Shown: positions 38,068 through 46,170 of the stretch, one piece after another
Position numbering within the stretch: position 1 is the stretch's first letter
Layout: the number at the start of each line of letters is the position of its first letter
Assembly: GCF_001642085.1 (NCBI RefSeq)
Contig: NZ_CP014699.1
Coordinates: 310,001-374,000 of the forward strand
DNA: 64,000 bases
Direction: 5' to 3'
From: Streptococcus pantholopis
Lineage (GTDB): Bacteria > Bacillota > Bacilli > Lactobacillales > Streptococcaceae
The notes under the pieces: generated by a model
Database searches by the model: none
What the model saw: only the letters and a program-made list of their open reading frames with translations
Told to the model about the DNA's origin: nothing
Made by a program: the position numbers and the translations under genes

Positions 38068-39205
38068 AACGAATCTTTCCATCGATAACTTGAATTTTTC
38101 TTTGCCGCCAGACAATCACAGGTCCCGTTACCAAGGTATAAAGATAAATAAAAGGGAGGAACAAATCGTTTAGGCATTCAAAACCAATCGTTAGAAGTGT
38201 TTCCTTTTTTTTCAGCATATGCCAGCGGAACAGGTATTGTGCAGAAGCCTTCAGCAGAAGCAAAGCAAGTCCCCATATCAATTCTTGATAACCGAAAAAA
38301 AGACTGCTGACCAGCAAGCAAAACGGCAAAACGGCGGGGAAAAAAGCGATAAGTAAAAAAGGGAAAGAAACAGCCTGCTTCATAAAAACATTAGCAAAGA
38401 GCAGCCATCTTTTTAGCAGAAGCAGATAATGGTGTCCTGAATGGACAGTGGTTCGGACTTGGCAGAACAGTCCGGACTGAATGATTCTGATATGCTCTGA
38501 TTGGCAGACTGTGGCCAGAGCTAAATCATCGCACAGCCAGTCCTGAATCCGCTCAAAAAGATGATAGTTTTTGAAAGTGGCGGTTTTAGCAAAATAAAAC
38601 ATGCCATTAATCGACTGGCTTTTCTTGAGAGCAGCCATTGAAAAGTAAGTAAAAAAAGACTGGCTGCTGACAAAGGCTGCAAGTAGAGCCGACCAAAAGG
38701 TTTCATTATCATCATTATAAGGGATACCGGTTACCAGCCAGTCATCAGCTTGATTGCTGTACAGTTTGATTTGGGGTAAAACAGCCTTATCAATAATACT
38801 GTCATCATCCAGAACGATTGTATAAGCAGTATCAACAAATTGCAATCCTTTTTGCAGTTTAAAGACTTTTGGATTAAGACTGTCCGGCACCTCTTCACAA
38901 TATATCAGATGAATCCGTTTGGAATTAGGCTGCCTATCTATAATACTGCGGCAAATATCCTGTGCCAATTTATCATCTTGATCGACCAGCCAAATGAACT
39001 GCATATCCTGAGTATGATCAAGATTAGCCTGCAGACAGTCAGAAAGCCGTTTATCTCCGGATAAAATAGGCTGCAGTACCGTATAATCACTGTCCTTTAA
39101 AACAAGGTCAGAGCTGGAAGGGAGCTGTTTAAAGTAGTGCTGTGCTAAAACCATGCGCAGTCCAAATAACAGAACAAAAGCTAAGAGGCTGATGAGATAA
39201 AACAT
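38060..39205 (-). CDS. Ceramide-glucosyltransferase-like GT2 (GT21/HpnI type)
   Basis: This encodes a 381-residue membrane glycosyltransferase. There is an N-terminal membrane segment, then a GT-A domain with LNPKVFKLQKG (the NPKV motif at 111-114), the DDD metal site at 133-135, CDDLALA and a LLKRW motif before three C-terminal membrane segments. This arrangement is that of GT21 ceramide glucosyltransferases and hopanoid HpnI, which glycosylate a lipid at the membrane. A lipid acceptor is therefore likely. Ceramides are not expected in a Streptococcus, so the acceptor is probably the product of the neighbouring enzymes. Confidence 0.85.
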   Translation of the reverse strand: MFYLISLLAFVLLFGLRMVLAQHYFKQLPSSSDLVLKDSDYTVLQPILSGDKRLSDCLQANLDHTQDMQFIWLVDQDDKLAQDICRSIIDRQPNSKRIHLIYCEEVPDSLNPKVFKLQKGLQFVDTAYTIVLDDDSIIDKAVLPQIKLYSNQADDWLVTGIPYNDDNETFWSALLAAFVSSQSFFTYFSMAALKKSQSINGMFYFAKTATFKNYHLFERIQDWLCDDLALATVCQSEHIRIIQSGLFCQVRTTVHSGHHYLLLLKRWLLFANVFMKQAVSFPFLLIAFFPAVLPFCLLVSSLFFGYQELIWGLALLLLKASAQYLFRWHMLKKKETLLTIGFECLNDLFLPFIYLYTLVTGPVIVWRQRKIQVIDGKIRYV

Positions 39206-39206
39206 T

Positions 39207-39953
39207 TTAACTCCTAAGTCTGTCTAAAAAGTTAGCTATCAAAAATAAGCTGATGCGAGTCGGTAAAATTTTAAATAGGCCGTCAAGAGTTCGGCTTCCT
39301 AAGCCAAAAACAGCAAAAGGCCGCCTGCTGCTGCAGATTGACAGGATTTTTCTGGCTGCTGTCTGTGGTGAAAGCTGGCCTCTTTTTTCAGCCTGTTTGG
39401 GACCTAAAAAAGCTGTGGCAACAGGCCCCAAACAGACTGCCTGAATGATAATACCGCTCTTTTTCAATTCCTGATTCAGGCTCAAAGAATAAGAGAGCAT
39501 AGCTGCTTTGCTGGCACTGTACATAGCCATATAAGGATGAGGAAAGCGTGCGGCCAGCGAACAGACAGTGATAACCCTGCCCTTTTGTTCAGCAGCCAGC
39601 CATTTCTGACAAAAAGCTTTTGTGAGAGTGACCGGACTTAAAAAATTAAGCTGCAGCATCTGCTCGTCATCATAGGCAGAAATGCTCAACGCTTCTGCAA
39701 TCTCCCCTCTGCCAGCACAATTAATCAGTAAATCAATATCTAAATCAGTTAAAGCAGATAAATCTGACGATTGGGACAAATCAGCTGCTATGATTTGACA
39801 ATCGATTTGATAAGACTGAATCAAATCTTGTTGCAGCTGCAAAAGAACAGACTGTCTTCTGGCAGTTAAAATGAGATCCACCTTGTTTTCAGAAAGCAGG
39901 TAGGCGACTTCACGCCCTATCCCTGAACTGGCTCCGGTTAGAAGTGCCCGCAT
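39207..39953 (-). CDS. Short-chain dehydrogenase/reductase
   Basis: This encodes a 248-residue classical SDR. It has TGASSGIG at 6-13, the INCAG motif, and the catalytic tetrad with Ser132 (TVCSLAA), Tyr145 and Lys149 (YSASK). A hydrophobic C-terminus follows. It is a DltE/ketoreductase-like member with NADPH preference suggested by the ARR motif after strand 2. It is the first gene of the leftward cluster; only 1 bp separates its stop from the GT2 start. AGGAG precedes the ATG. Likely role: reduction of a keto intermediate. Confidence 0.88.
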   Translation of the reverse strand: MRALLTGASSGIGREVAYLLSENKVDLILTARRQSVLLQLQQDLIQSYQIDCQIIAADLSQSSDLSALTDLDIDLLINCAGRGEIAEALSISAYDDEQMLQLNFLSPVTLTKAFCQKWLAAEQKGRVITVCSLAARFPHPYMAMYSASKAAMLSYSLSLNQELKKSGIIIQAVCLGPVATAFLGPKQAEKRGQLSPQTAARKILSICSSRRPFAVFGLGSRTLDGLFKILPTRISLFLIANFLDRLRS

Positions 39954-39976
39954 AATGTCATCTCCTATTTTTCCCC

Positions 39977-39985
39977 ATTATAACA
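39977..39985 (-). promoter_or_regulatory. Extended -10 promoter of the lipid-like cluster
   Basis: On the minus strand TGTTATAAT lies 24 bp before the SDR start, with AGGAG between. No good -35 is seen at 17 bp, as usual for extended -10 promoters. Confidence 0.55.
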
Positions 39986-40412
39986 TACTATAATCAGAAA
40001 ATTTATCAAAAAACAAACAGACAGAACAGCCCGTCTTTATTAGTTTGAAATCCCCAGTATTTATAAGGAATCTCTGTCCCATCTCTGCCCAGTTTATTAG
40101 TGAGGTCGCTGTTCCTTGCTTGACAAGGGATAAGAACGTCCAATCAGCCGCTGCGTCAAACGCATCTGTCTAAAAAGTGAAACGAGGCAGGACTTTTATC
40201 CCAGCCTCGTTTCTTGCTCTTCAATGGCAGACAGCAGCGCAGGCACTTATTTCCCACTAAGCATTGTCTTTTCTATTCGCTGCCATCTTTCTCAGCAGCA
40301 GAAAAAACAATTTCTGATTCTTGCTTTCTCTGATTCAAGCAAATCTCCGATTAACTGCAGAGCAGTAGGTAAAAACCGGCCTTCTCTGAAGTGAGAGCCT
40401 ATTATAGTATGC
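39986..40412. other. Intergenic region with terminator, no gene
   Basis: The inverted repeat GAAACGAGGC / GCCTCGTTTC at 40179-40213, with a T tract on the minus strand, should terminate the hydrolase/regulator unit. No coding frame of interest is seen in the rest, although the CTTGACAAGG and repeat-like TGCGTCAAACGCA segments are small inverted repeats. Confidence 0.55.
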
Positions 40413-41615
40413 TTATTTTTTAAAGGTCATGTCCAGCCAGTCTAAAACAATATGATTCATGAGTCTCAGATTATTGACCTGACAATGGGCATCCGCACCG
40501 CTGAGACTGTCAAATTCTTTAAGCGTAACTGGAATTCCTCTTGCAGACAGGTTTTGGCTTAATACTCTGGCTTGCCTCAGGAGTTCAGGGCTCTCCCCTT
40601 TTCCAGCTAGAAATAAAGACGGGACGGCGATTTGCTCTCTATTTACTGTCTGTGCCTGTCTTAAAACCTCTTTGACCGCCAAAGCAAAGTTCTCTGTTCC
40701 GAACTGCCAGGCATATTTTCCCAGACTGACATCAGTCACAGCATTGAAATGAGACAGAAGCTTCCCCGCAAACCGCAAAATCGGGTGAGGCAGTGAAAGG
40801 ACTTGCCCAAAAGAACGCCGGAAAACCGCTTTGATATCGTAAATCGGTGTGGAAGCAATCCAGGCCTTGATTCTTTTATCTTTTTCAACGGCCTGTGCTG
40901 TGAAATAGCCGCCTCCGCTCAATCCCATAAGCGCAATCTGTTCTGACGGCGCTTCATACCAGTCCAGAACAGCTGAAACGGCTTGAGCGGCATCAATAGT
41001 AAAAGTGAGATTTCTTGCCGGGTTGATACCTTGCCCCGGTAAATCAACCATCAGTACATTATAGTCCGCCAGATAAGCCTGCCGGCCAAGAAAATAAAAC
41101 AAATCAACTCTGCCGGTATCGCCGCCTCCGATTATCAGCAGAGTGGCTTGTTTATCCTTCTTGCTTTTTAATTGATAGCCCGGTAAATAGGTTTTTTGGT
41201 AAGGGACTGTGATTTCCTGCAGGGGAAAGCCGGCTGAGCGAGCTCCTTTGAAGAAGTTATTTTCCATTTCCCGATAGGCTGTCTGATAATCAGCTGTTTC
41301 TGGTTTGGAAAACTGCAGAGCCGCTTTTAAAGCATAGCAAGCTCCAAAATACTGCTGCGAGGCCGTGCGGTAAAAGCCGTTTTTTGCAGAGAGCTGTGCC
41401 TGCTCTGACAGGTAATAAGCATGTCTGGAGAAGGCCTGTACCCAATCCATAGGATTTCCGTCTCTTATCTCTTCTGAAATAGCAAGGATTTCCTCAGGAC
41501 TCATACCGATTAACTGACTGATTCCTAAATTCCAGTTCAAGGTAAAATTCATGTCTTCATTGCGAAAGATTCTTGTCCTCCCCTGTCTTTTTAGGAGTAC
41601 TTTGCTTTTCTTCAT
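40413..41615 (-). CDS. Alpha/beta hydrolase (FrsA/DHPON-hydrolase-like)
   Basis: This encodes a 400-residue hydrolase. An N-terminal helical cap (about 40-150) is followed by an alpha/beta-hydrolase core with LLIIGGGDTGR, MVDLPGQG, the nucleophile elbow GLSGGGY and a catalytic histidine near the end (GADAHCQVNN). It resembles the esterase/FrsA and dihydropseudooxynicotine-hydrolase group. The start at 41615 has the strong site AAAGGAGGTAGCT and overlaps the regulator gene by 59 bp, so the two are translationally coupled. Probably controlled by that regulator; substrate unknown. Confidence 0.85.
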   Translation of the reverse strand: MKKSKVLLKRQGRTRIFRNEDMNFTLNWNLGISQLIGMSPEEILAISEEIRDGNPMDWVQAFSRHAYYLSEQAQLSAKNGFYRTASQQYFGACYALKAALQFSKPETADYQTAYREMENNFFKGARSAGFPLQEITVPYQKTYLPGYQLKSKKDKQATLLIIGGGDTGRVDLFYFLGRQAYLADYNVLMVDLPGQGINPARNLTFTIDAAQAVSAVLDWYEAPSEQIALMGLSGGGYFTAQAVEKDKRIKAWIASTPIYDIKAVFRRSFGQVLSLPHPILRFAGKLLSHFNAVTDVSLGKYAWQFGTENFALAVKEVLRQAQTVNREQIAVPSLFLAGKGESPELLRQARVLSQNLSARGIPVTLKEFDSLSGADAHCQVNNLRLMNHIVLDWLDMTFKK

Positions 41616-42063
41616 AGCTACCTCCTTTAAATGTCTTGATAATAGTCATAACAGCTTGATCTAGCTGTTTATATAAGTCAGCTGTATTTAAAAATTCCTG
41701 AGCATATTCGCTATCGCCTTGATGCCAAAGGGCTGCCTGCTCAAATAAAAGCCGCATTTCATTTAGAATCTGCATGCGGTGAGACAGGTAGAAGACAATG
41801 CCATAGAGGTGAGGGCTGATTTGCCGTTCGCGGCTGTTCTCAAGCCGCTGATAGCCAATCAGCTGTTTATCTGCCAAGGAACGGAGAGCTGTGCTGGTGC
41901 TGGCCTTTGAAAGACCAAGTTCTTTTAAAATGCGGTTGAAGGTCACCGAGTTCTTTTCTTCCATAATCAAGAAAGCCAAAATCAGCGCTTGATTTTTGGG
42001 GAAATCCAATCCTGTAAAAATTCTGCTGATATCTTCTATTTTTTTAAACTTTTCTGTGCCCAT
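41557..42063 (-). CDS. MarR/GbsR-family transcriptional regulator
   Basis: This encodes a 168-residue winged-helix protein. The recognition helix region is FNRILKELGLSKASTSTALRSLADKQLIGYQRLENSRERQISP, followed by long dimerisation helices, an arrangement typical of GbsR/MarR-like proteins. It is cotranscribed with the downstream hydrolase. A perfect 39-bp palindrome just upstream is the probable binding site and overlaps its promoter. AGAGGG lies 5 bp before the start. Confidence 0.85.
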   Translation of the reverse strand: MGTEKFKKIEDISRIFTGLDFPKNQALILAFLIMEEKNSVTFNRILKELGLSKASTSTALRSLADKQLIGYQRLENSRERQISPHLYGIVFYLSHRMQILNEMRLLFEQAALWHQGDSEYAQEFLNTADLYKQLDQAVMTIIKTFKGGSYEEKQSTPKKTGEDKNLSQ

Positions 42064-42080
42064 ATTCCCTCTTTTTAAAT

Positions 42081-42119
42081 TATAATTAGTTTAGTTCATT
42101 ATGAACTAAACTAATTATA
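42081..42119. promoter_or_regulatory. 39-bp perfect palindromic operator
   Basis: TATAATTAGTTTAGTTCAT is followed by a single T and then its exact inverse, ATGAACTAAACTAATTATA. The arms include TATAAT on both strands, so a dimer bound here would cover the -10 region of the regulator gene. The inner TTTAGTTCAT arms look like a classical MarR-type site. Confidence 0.75.
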
Positions 42120-42143
42120 GCCTGATTCCCTTAAAAGTTCAAG

Positions 42144-42180
42144 CAAAAATCCCTTCTCACATTTTGATAAGAAGGGATTT
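42144..42180 (-). terminator. Terminator of the siderophore importer operon
   Basis: On the minus strand AAATCCCTTC / GAAGGGATTT with a 13-nt loop is followed by TTTTTGC. It lies 50 bp beyond the permease stop. Confidence 0.8.
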
Positions 42181-42230
42181 ACTTTTTATACCGATTTTAC
42201 TGAAGCCGTATTACTAAAGCCACATAGCTG

Positions 42231-43235
42231 TTAAGATGGTTTTGTCACCATTAGGTAAAGAAAATAAGGAGCACCGATAACGGAGACGACAATTCCTGTC
42301 GGAATACCGGTACCGACCAGCAGCACGCGCCCAATTGTGTCAGCGGTGAGTAGAATAAAGATACCCACAAACATTGAAGCCGGAAGAACAAGACGGTGAT
42401 CGCCTCCAAAGATTCGGCGCGTAATATGCCCTGCCACCAGACCGACAAAAGTAATGTTTCCTACTAAAATCACACTGAATGCTGCCAAAGCAGTGGAGAG
42501 GATAAGCGTATAGAGACGTTCCCTTTGCAGCTGCAGACCAAGCGCAAGGGCCGTCTGTTCATTGAGGTTCATAATATTAAGCGCATAGCTGCGGCTGTAA
42601 GTTATCACCCAAAGCAGAATCAGAATCGGTGCAAAAAGAGTCAGCATTGTCCAGTTCCCGCCTGTTACCTTACCGCTCAGCCACTCAACAATATAGGACA
42701 TCTTATAGTCATCAAGTTTAGAAATAATAGTGACCATAGCACCTGAAAGCATGCTGGAAACACCGACTCCGGTCACAATTAAGCGATTCGGGCTGACCCC
42801 GTGATTTTTTTTTCGTGAAATGAAGTAAACTGCCATAATGGTTGTTCCGCCGCCAAGCATAGCAAAAATCGGTGTCATACTGACAGCGGCGGGATTGCTG
42901 AAATCAGTCAGGCCGACAGCAAAAGCAACAGCCAGACCGGCTCCGGTGTTTATCCCCAGAATCCCAGAATCAGCTAAGGGATTTTTGGTTAGTGTCTGCA
43001 GGAGAACACCGGCAAGTGCCAAGGAAGCACCGCCCAGAATGCAGGCGATAATCCGCGGCAGTCTGATTTGACTGATAATCAGCAGCATGAGCCTGCTTTT
43101 ACTGCCGCCAAAAACAGCAAAAACATCTTTAAATGAAGAATTAGCATAGCCGACTGAGAGTGATACAGCAACTGTCAGGACTAAAAGAAGCAGCAAGAGG
43201 GCAAAGCGCAGTCTGATTTGTTTATAAGACATCAT
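42231..43235 (-). CDS. Iron-siderophore ABC transporter permease (FecCD)
   Basis: This encodes a 334-residue permease with about ten membrane segments. The FecCD family marks are LRLPRIIACILGGASLALAGVLLQ, NPLADSGILGINTGAG and the C-terminal GAPYFLYL. It pairs with the second permease (ATGA overlap) to form the channel for ferric siderophore or haem uptake. It is the last gene of the importer operon. Confidence 0.93.
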   Translation of the reverse strand: MMSYKQIRLRFALLLLLLVLTVAVSLSVGYANSSFKDVFAVFGGSKSRLMLLIISQIRLPRIIACILGGASLALAGVLLQTLTKNPLADSGILGINTGAGLAVAFAVGLTDFSNPAAVSMTPIFAMLGGGTTIMAVYFISRKKNHGVSPNRLIVTGVGVSSMLSGAMVTIISKLDDYKMSYIVEWLSGKVTGGNWTMLTLFAPILILLWVITYSRSYALNIMNLNEQTALALGLQLQRERLYTLILSTALAAFSVILVGNITFVGLVAGHITRRIFGGDHRLVLPASMFVGIFILLTADTIGRVLLVGTGIPTGIVVSVIGAPYFLYLMVTKPS

Positions 43236-44257
43236 AGATTTTTACCCTTTCTGACCAGCCAGAGAAAATAAGGCAGGCCAATGATAGAAATAATAGCACT
43301 GATTGGTGTCTCAGCAGGCGGATTCAGGGTACGGCAGACAATATCAACCCACAGCATGAATGTGGCACCAGCGAAGGCAGTCATAGGCAGCAGAATACGG
43401 TAATTTTTAGGAAGGAACATTTGCATAAAATGCGGAATGATCAATCCGATAAAGGAAATGGATCCGACTAGAGCAACAGCTCCGGCTGACATTAATAAGA
43501 CAATAGCCAGCAGGCTGACAGTAATAGCAAATGTATGCTGGCCCAAAGCTTTGGCTACTGTTTCATTCAAACTGAGAATCGTCAGCTGATGAGCCAGTAA
43601 CTGTGCTAAAATCAGACCAGCTGCGATGAAAGGAGCGATGATGGCCAGCATCCTCCAATTAATCTGGATCAGGCCGCCAGCCTGCCAGCCAATAACAGCT
43701 GTTGACAGATTAAAATAAATGGTTACTGCCTGGCCGAGAGCAGAAAACAGGGTGGATACCATAGCACCAGCCAGAATTAACCGCAGCTGATTATAGCCTT
43801 TTCCTTTCTGGTAAGACAGGCCGAAAACCAGCAGAGCCGAAGCAAAAGCACCGATTAAACAGACTGTTAAAATCCGTGTATAGTGCATATTATCAAAGAC
43901 AGCATAAGCGATAATTAAGGCCAGCCCGCTGCCCGCATTTATGCCTAACAGACCGGGATCGGCAATCGGATTGCGTGTTACCCCCTGCATAATAGCTCCG
44001 GCCTGAGCCATAGCGGCACCGACCAGAATAGCAGCAAGTGTTCGAGGCAGCCGCAAATCGACAATCACATCCTGCTCCCTTGAATCCGTTAAAGGATGCT
44101 TAAGCACTTCAAGGAGCTGTGTATGACTGTAAGTCACAGCTCCAAAGCGCAGCCCTGCATACCAGCCGAAGACAAAAAGCAGCAGTATCAAAATGACAGC
44201 CAGCCAAAGTGTTTTAGACTGGCCACTGCGGCTGAGAAAAAATTTTTCACTCATCAT
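43232..44257 (-). CDS. Iron-siderophore ABC transporter permease (FecCD)
   Basis: This encodes a 341-residue FecCD-family permease with DLRLPRTLAAILVGAAMAQAGAIMQ, TRNPIADPGLLGINAGSGLAL, the GxxxFIGLIIPH cytoplasmic coupling segment and ten predicted membrane spans. It is translated 15 bp after the binding-protein gene and overlaps the next permease, so the three form one unit. Two ATG codons (44257, 44254) are possible starts. Confidence 0.93.
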   Translation of the reverse strand: MMSEKFFLSRSGQSKTLWLAVILILLLFVFGWYAGLRFGAVTYSHTQLLEVLKHPLTDSREQDVIVDLRLPRTLAAILVGAAMAQAGAIMQGVTRNPIADPGLLGINAGSGLALIIAYAVFDNMHYTRILTVCLIGAFASALLVFGLSYQKGKGYNQLRLILAGAMVSTLFSALGQAVTIYFNLSTAVIGWQAGGLIQINWRMLAIIAPFIAAGLILAQLLAHQLTILSLNETVAKALGQHTFAITVSLLAIVLLMSAGAVALVGSISFIGLIIPHFMQMFLPKNYRILLPMTAFAGATFMLWVDIVCRTLNPPAETPISAIISIIGLPYFLWLVRKGKNL

Positions 44258-44272
44258 ACGATGCCACTTCTG

Positions 44273-45202
44273 CTAAGAATTAGCGTCTTTGACAGCCTTG
44301 ACGAAGGCATCAATCTGTAAGTCCAGGGACATCGGGTCAGAGAAGTAAAAAAGATTGTAGTCAACTTCAAGCGCGTGCCCATTTTTAACAGCCGGAAGAC
44401 TCTGCCAAATATCACTTTCTTTAAGGGAAGTCGCAGCCTCTTGGGTACTGGAATTAACATTTACAATTGCATAATCACCGACATAATCGGGAAGAGCTTC
44501 TTGCGAAACGCCGAACCAGCCGTCTTTAAAAACGTCATCAACAACTTTTTGAGGTGCAGGATAACCCAAGGACTCATAGATTAATTCCCCGCCGCGGCCG
44601 AAGTTGTCGCCGTACAGATAGATATTTTTATCATAAAAATCCATAACCGTAAAGGTTGTATCTGCATCCAAATAATCAGCTAACTCCTCCTTAGCTTGCT
44701 CAGTTTTTTCTTTCCAGGCGTCAAGCCAAGCCTGAGCTTCTTTTTCCTTGCCGAAAATTTTTCCGAGATCGGTTATCATCTGTAAATAATCACTTTTACC
44801 ATAAGAGATTTCGATAACTGGCGCAATTTCTTTGAGGGGTTCCAGATTATCATCGCCGGAAAAAACAAGAATTAAGTCCGGTTCTTCAGCAGCAATGGCT
44901 TCAGTATCAGAAGTTGTTAACTGCACAGCGTCCTTTAACTGGTTACCAAAAGCAGCACTGTTTTTTTCAAGATCAAGCGAGTAACTGGACACATCAACCC
45001 CTAACTCTAAGAGGTAGCCTGTGTAAGAATAAGCAAAATTCACCACTTTTTTGGGATTTTCAGGGATATCACCATAATAGGTAATCCCTTCAATCTCAGG
45101 CATAGAAGAAAGAGCAGCAGAATCTTTATTATCATTTCTGCTGCAGGCAGCAAGAAAACAAACTGCCGCAAAAACAGTCAAACAAAATAAAATCTTTTTC
45201 AT
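44273..45202 (-). CDS. Iron-siderophore ABC transporter binding lipoprotein
   Basis: This encodes a 309-residue FhuD/FecB-like (class III) substrate-binding lipoprotein. The signal peptide ends in the lipobox FLAAC (Cys20). The body has a PEIEGITYYGDIPENPKKVVNF start and ends in DAFVKAVKDANS, with the long connecting helix expected of siderophore binders. The ATG at 45202 follows GGAGTGTTGTG. A longer in-frame reading enters the upstream repeat and is rejected. The repeat element ends 14 nt before this start. Confidence 0.92.
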   Translation of the reverse strand: MKKILFCLTVFAAVCFLAACSRNDNKDSAALSSMPEIEGITYYGDIPENPKKVVNFAYSYTGYLLELGVDVSSYSLDLEKNSAAFGNQLKDAVQLTTSDTEAIAAEEPDLILVFSGDDNLEPLKEIAPVIEISYGKSDYLQMITDLGKIFGKEKEAQAWLDAWKEKTEQAKEELADYLDADTTFTVMDFYDKNIYLYGDNFGRGGELIYESLGYPAPQKVVDDVFKDGWFGVSQEALPDYVGDYAIVNVNSSTQEAATSLKESDIWQSLPAVKNGHALEVDYNLFYFSDPMSLDLQIDAFVKAVKDANS

Positions 45203-45220
45203 CACAACACTCCAAAAACA

Positions 45221-45970
45221 AGATACAAAGCCCGTTAAAAGAGCAAAGCAAAAATGACGGTAAGCCAGAAATCTTCGATTTCGTCGGCGCACCTCTGCCA
45301 GGACGACTAGAAGGCTGCGGTCGGCCGTTAAGACGACAAAGCCTTCAGACGTCTACGGCTGATGGTAACTAAGTAACGACACAAATTTCCAGCCCCTCAC
45401 TCTCCCGTTTCTAGATTCGGGCTGAAATCATCCACTGGATGATTTCACTGCACAGCTCTTAGGGCGTGTTCAGTTCACAAGATACCAAGGGCGTTCAAGC
45501 TCACAGCAAAAATAGGAGCCTGACCGCCGAGTCACTAAAGACTCTAGGAAGGGCTGTCTTTTTTGCAAAGAGCTTAGCCCGTGTTCAATTCGACAAGATA
45601 CAAAGCCCGTTAAAAGAGCAAAGCAAAAATGACGGTAAGCCAGAAATCTTCGATTTCGTCGGCGCACCTCTGCCAGGACGACTAGAAGGCTGCGGTCGGC
45701 CGTTAAGACGACAAAGCCTTCAGACGTCTACGGCTGATGGTAACTAAGTAACGACACAAATTTCCAGCCCCTCACTCTCCCGTTTCTAGATTCGGGCTGA
45801 AATCATCCACTGGATGATTTCACTGCACAGCTCTTAGGGCGTGTTCAATTCGACAAGATACAAAGGGCGTTCAAGCTCACAGCAAAAATAGGAGCCTGAC
45901 CGCCGAGTCACTAAAGACTCTAGGGAGGGCTGTCTTTTTTGCAAAGAGCTTAGCCCATGTTCAATTCACA
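45221..45970 (-). repeat. 375-bp tandem duplication of the leader-associated repeat
   Basis: AGATACAAAG starts at 45221, 45596 and 45971, giving two near-identical 375-bp units. Each contains the AAAAGAGCAAAGCAAAAATGACGG end, the hairpin core, CTTCAGACGTCTACGGCTG, a block with AAATCATCCACTGGATGATTT and GGGCTGAAATC, and an internal GATACAAAG/GATACCAAG copy. The units differ by only a few bases, so the duplication is recent. It separates the binding-protein gene from the ATPase gene. The 200 bp from 45971 to the ATPase stop hold nothing I recognise. Confidence 0.88.
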
Positions 45971-46170
45971 AGATACAAAGCCTCTTTCAAATTTCTACAG
46001 ACAGTGAAATTAGAAATAAGCAAGAGCTGTCTCTTTTACAATGAGATTTGAGGCTCTGTTTTGCAGTTTAATAAGATATTAGCTTAACGTTTATAAAGCT
46101 AAAGCGGATTTTGAGTTTTTCTGCATTCTGATGGCAGATCAGCCGCCAATAGCTATCTTATTAAATTTAT

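Noticed and set aside
45203-45292. N-terminal extension of the siderophore-binding protein (MRRRNRRFLAYRHFCFALL)
   Set aside because: It reads through the repeat element; the same peptide arises from the second repeat copy at 45470-45667. The lipoprotein signal starts cleanly at 45202 with its own ribosome site.
45221-45970. CRISPR array or insertion sequence
   Set aside because: Only two long units, no short regular repeats with unique spacers, no cas genes, and no transposase frame or terminal inverted repeats.
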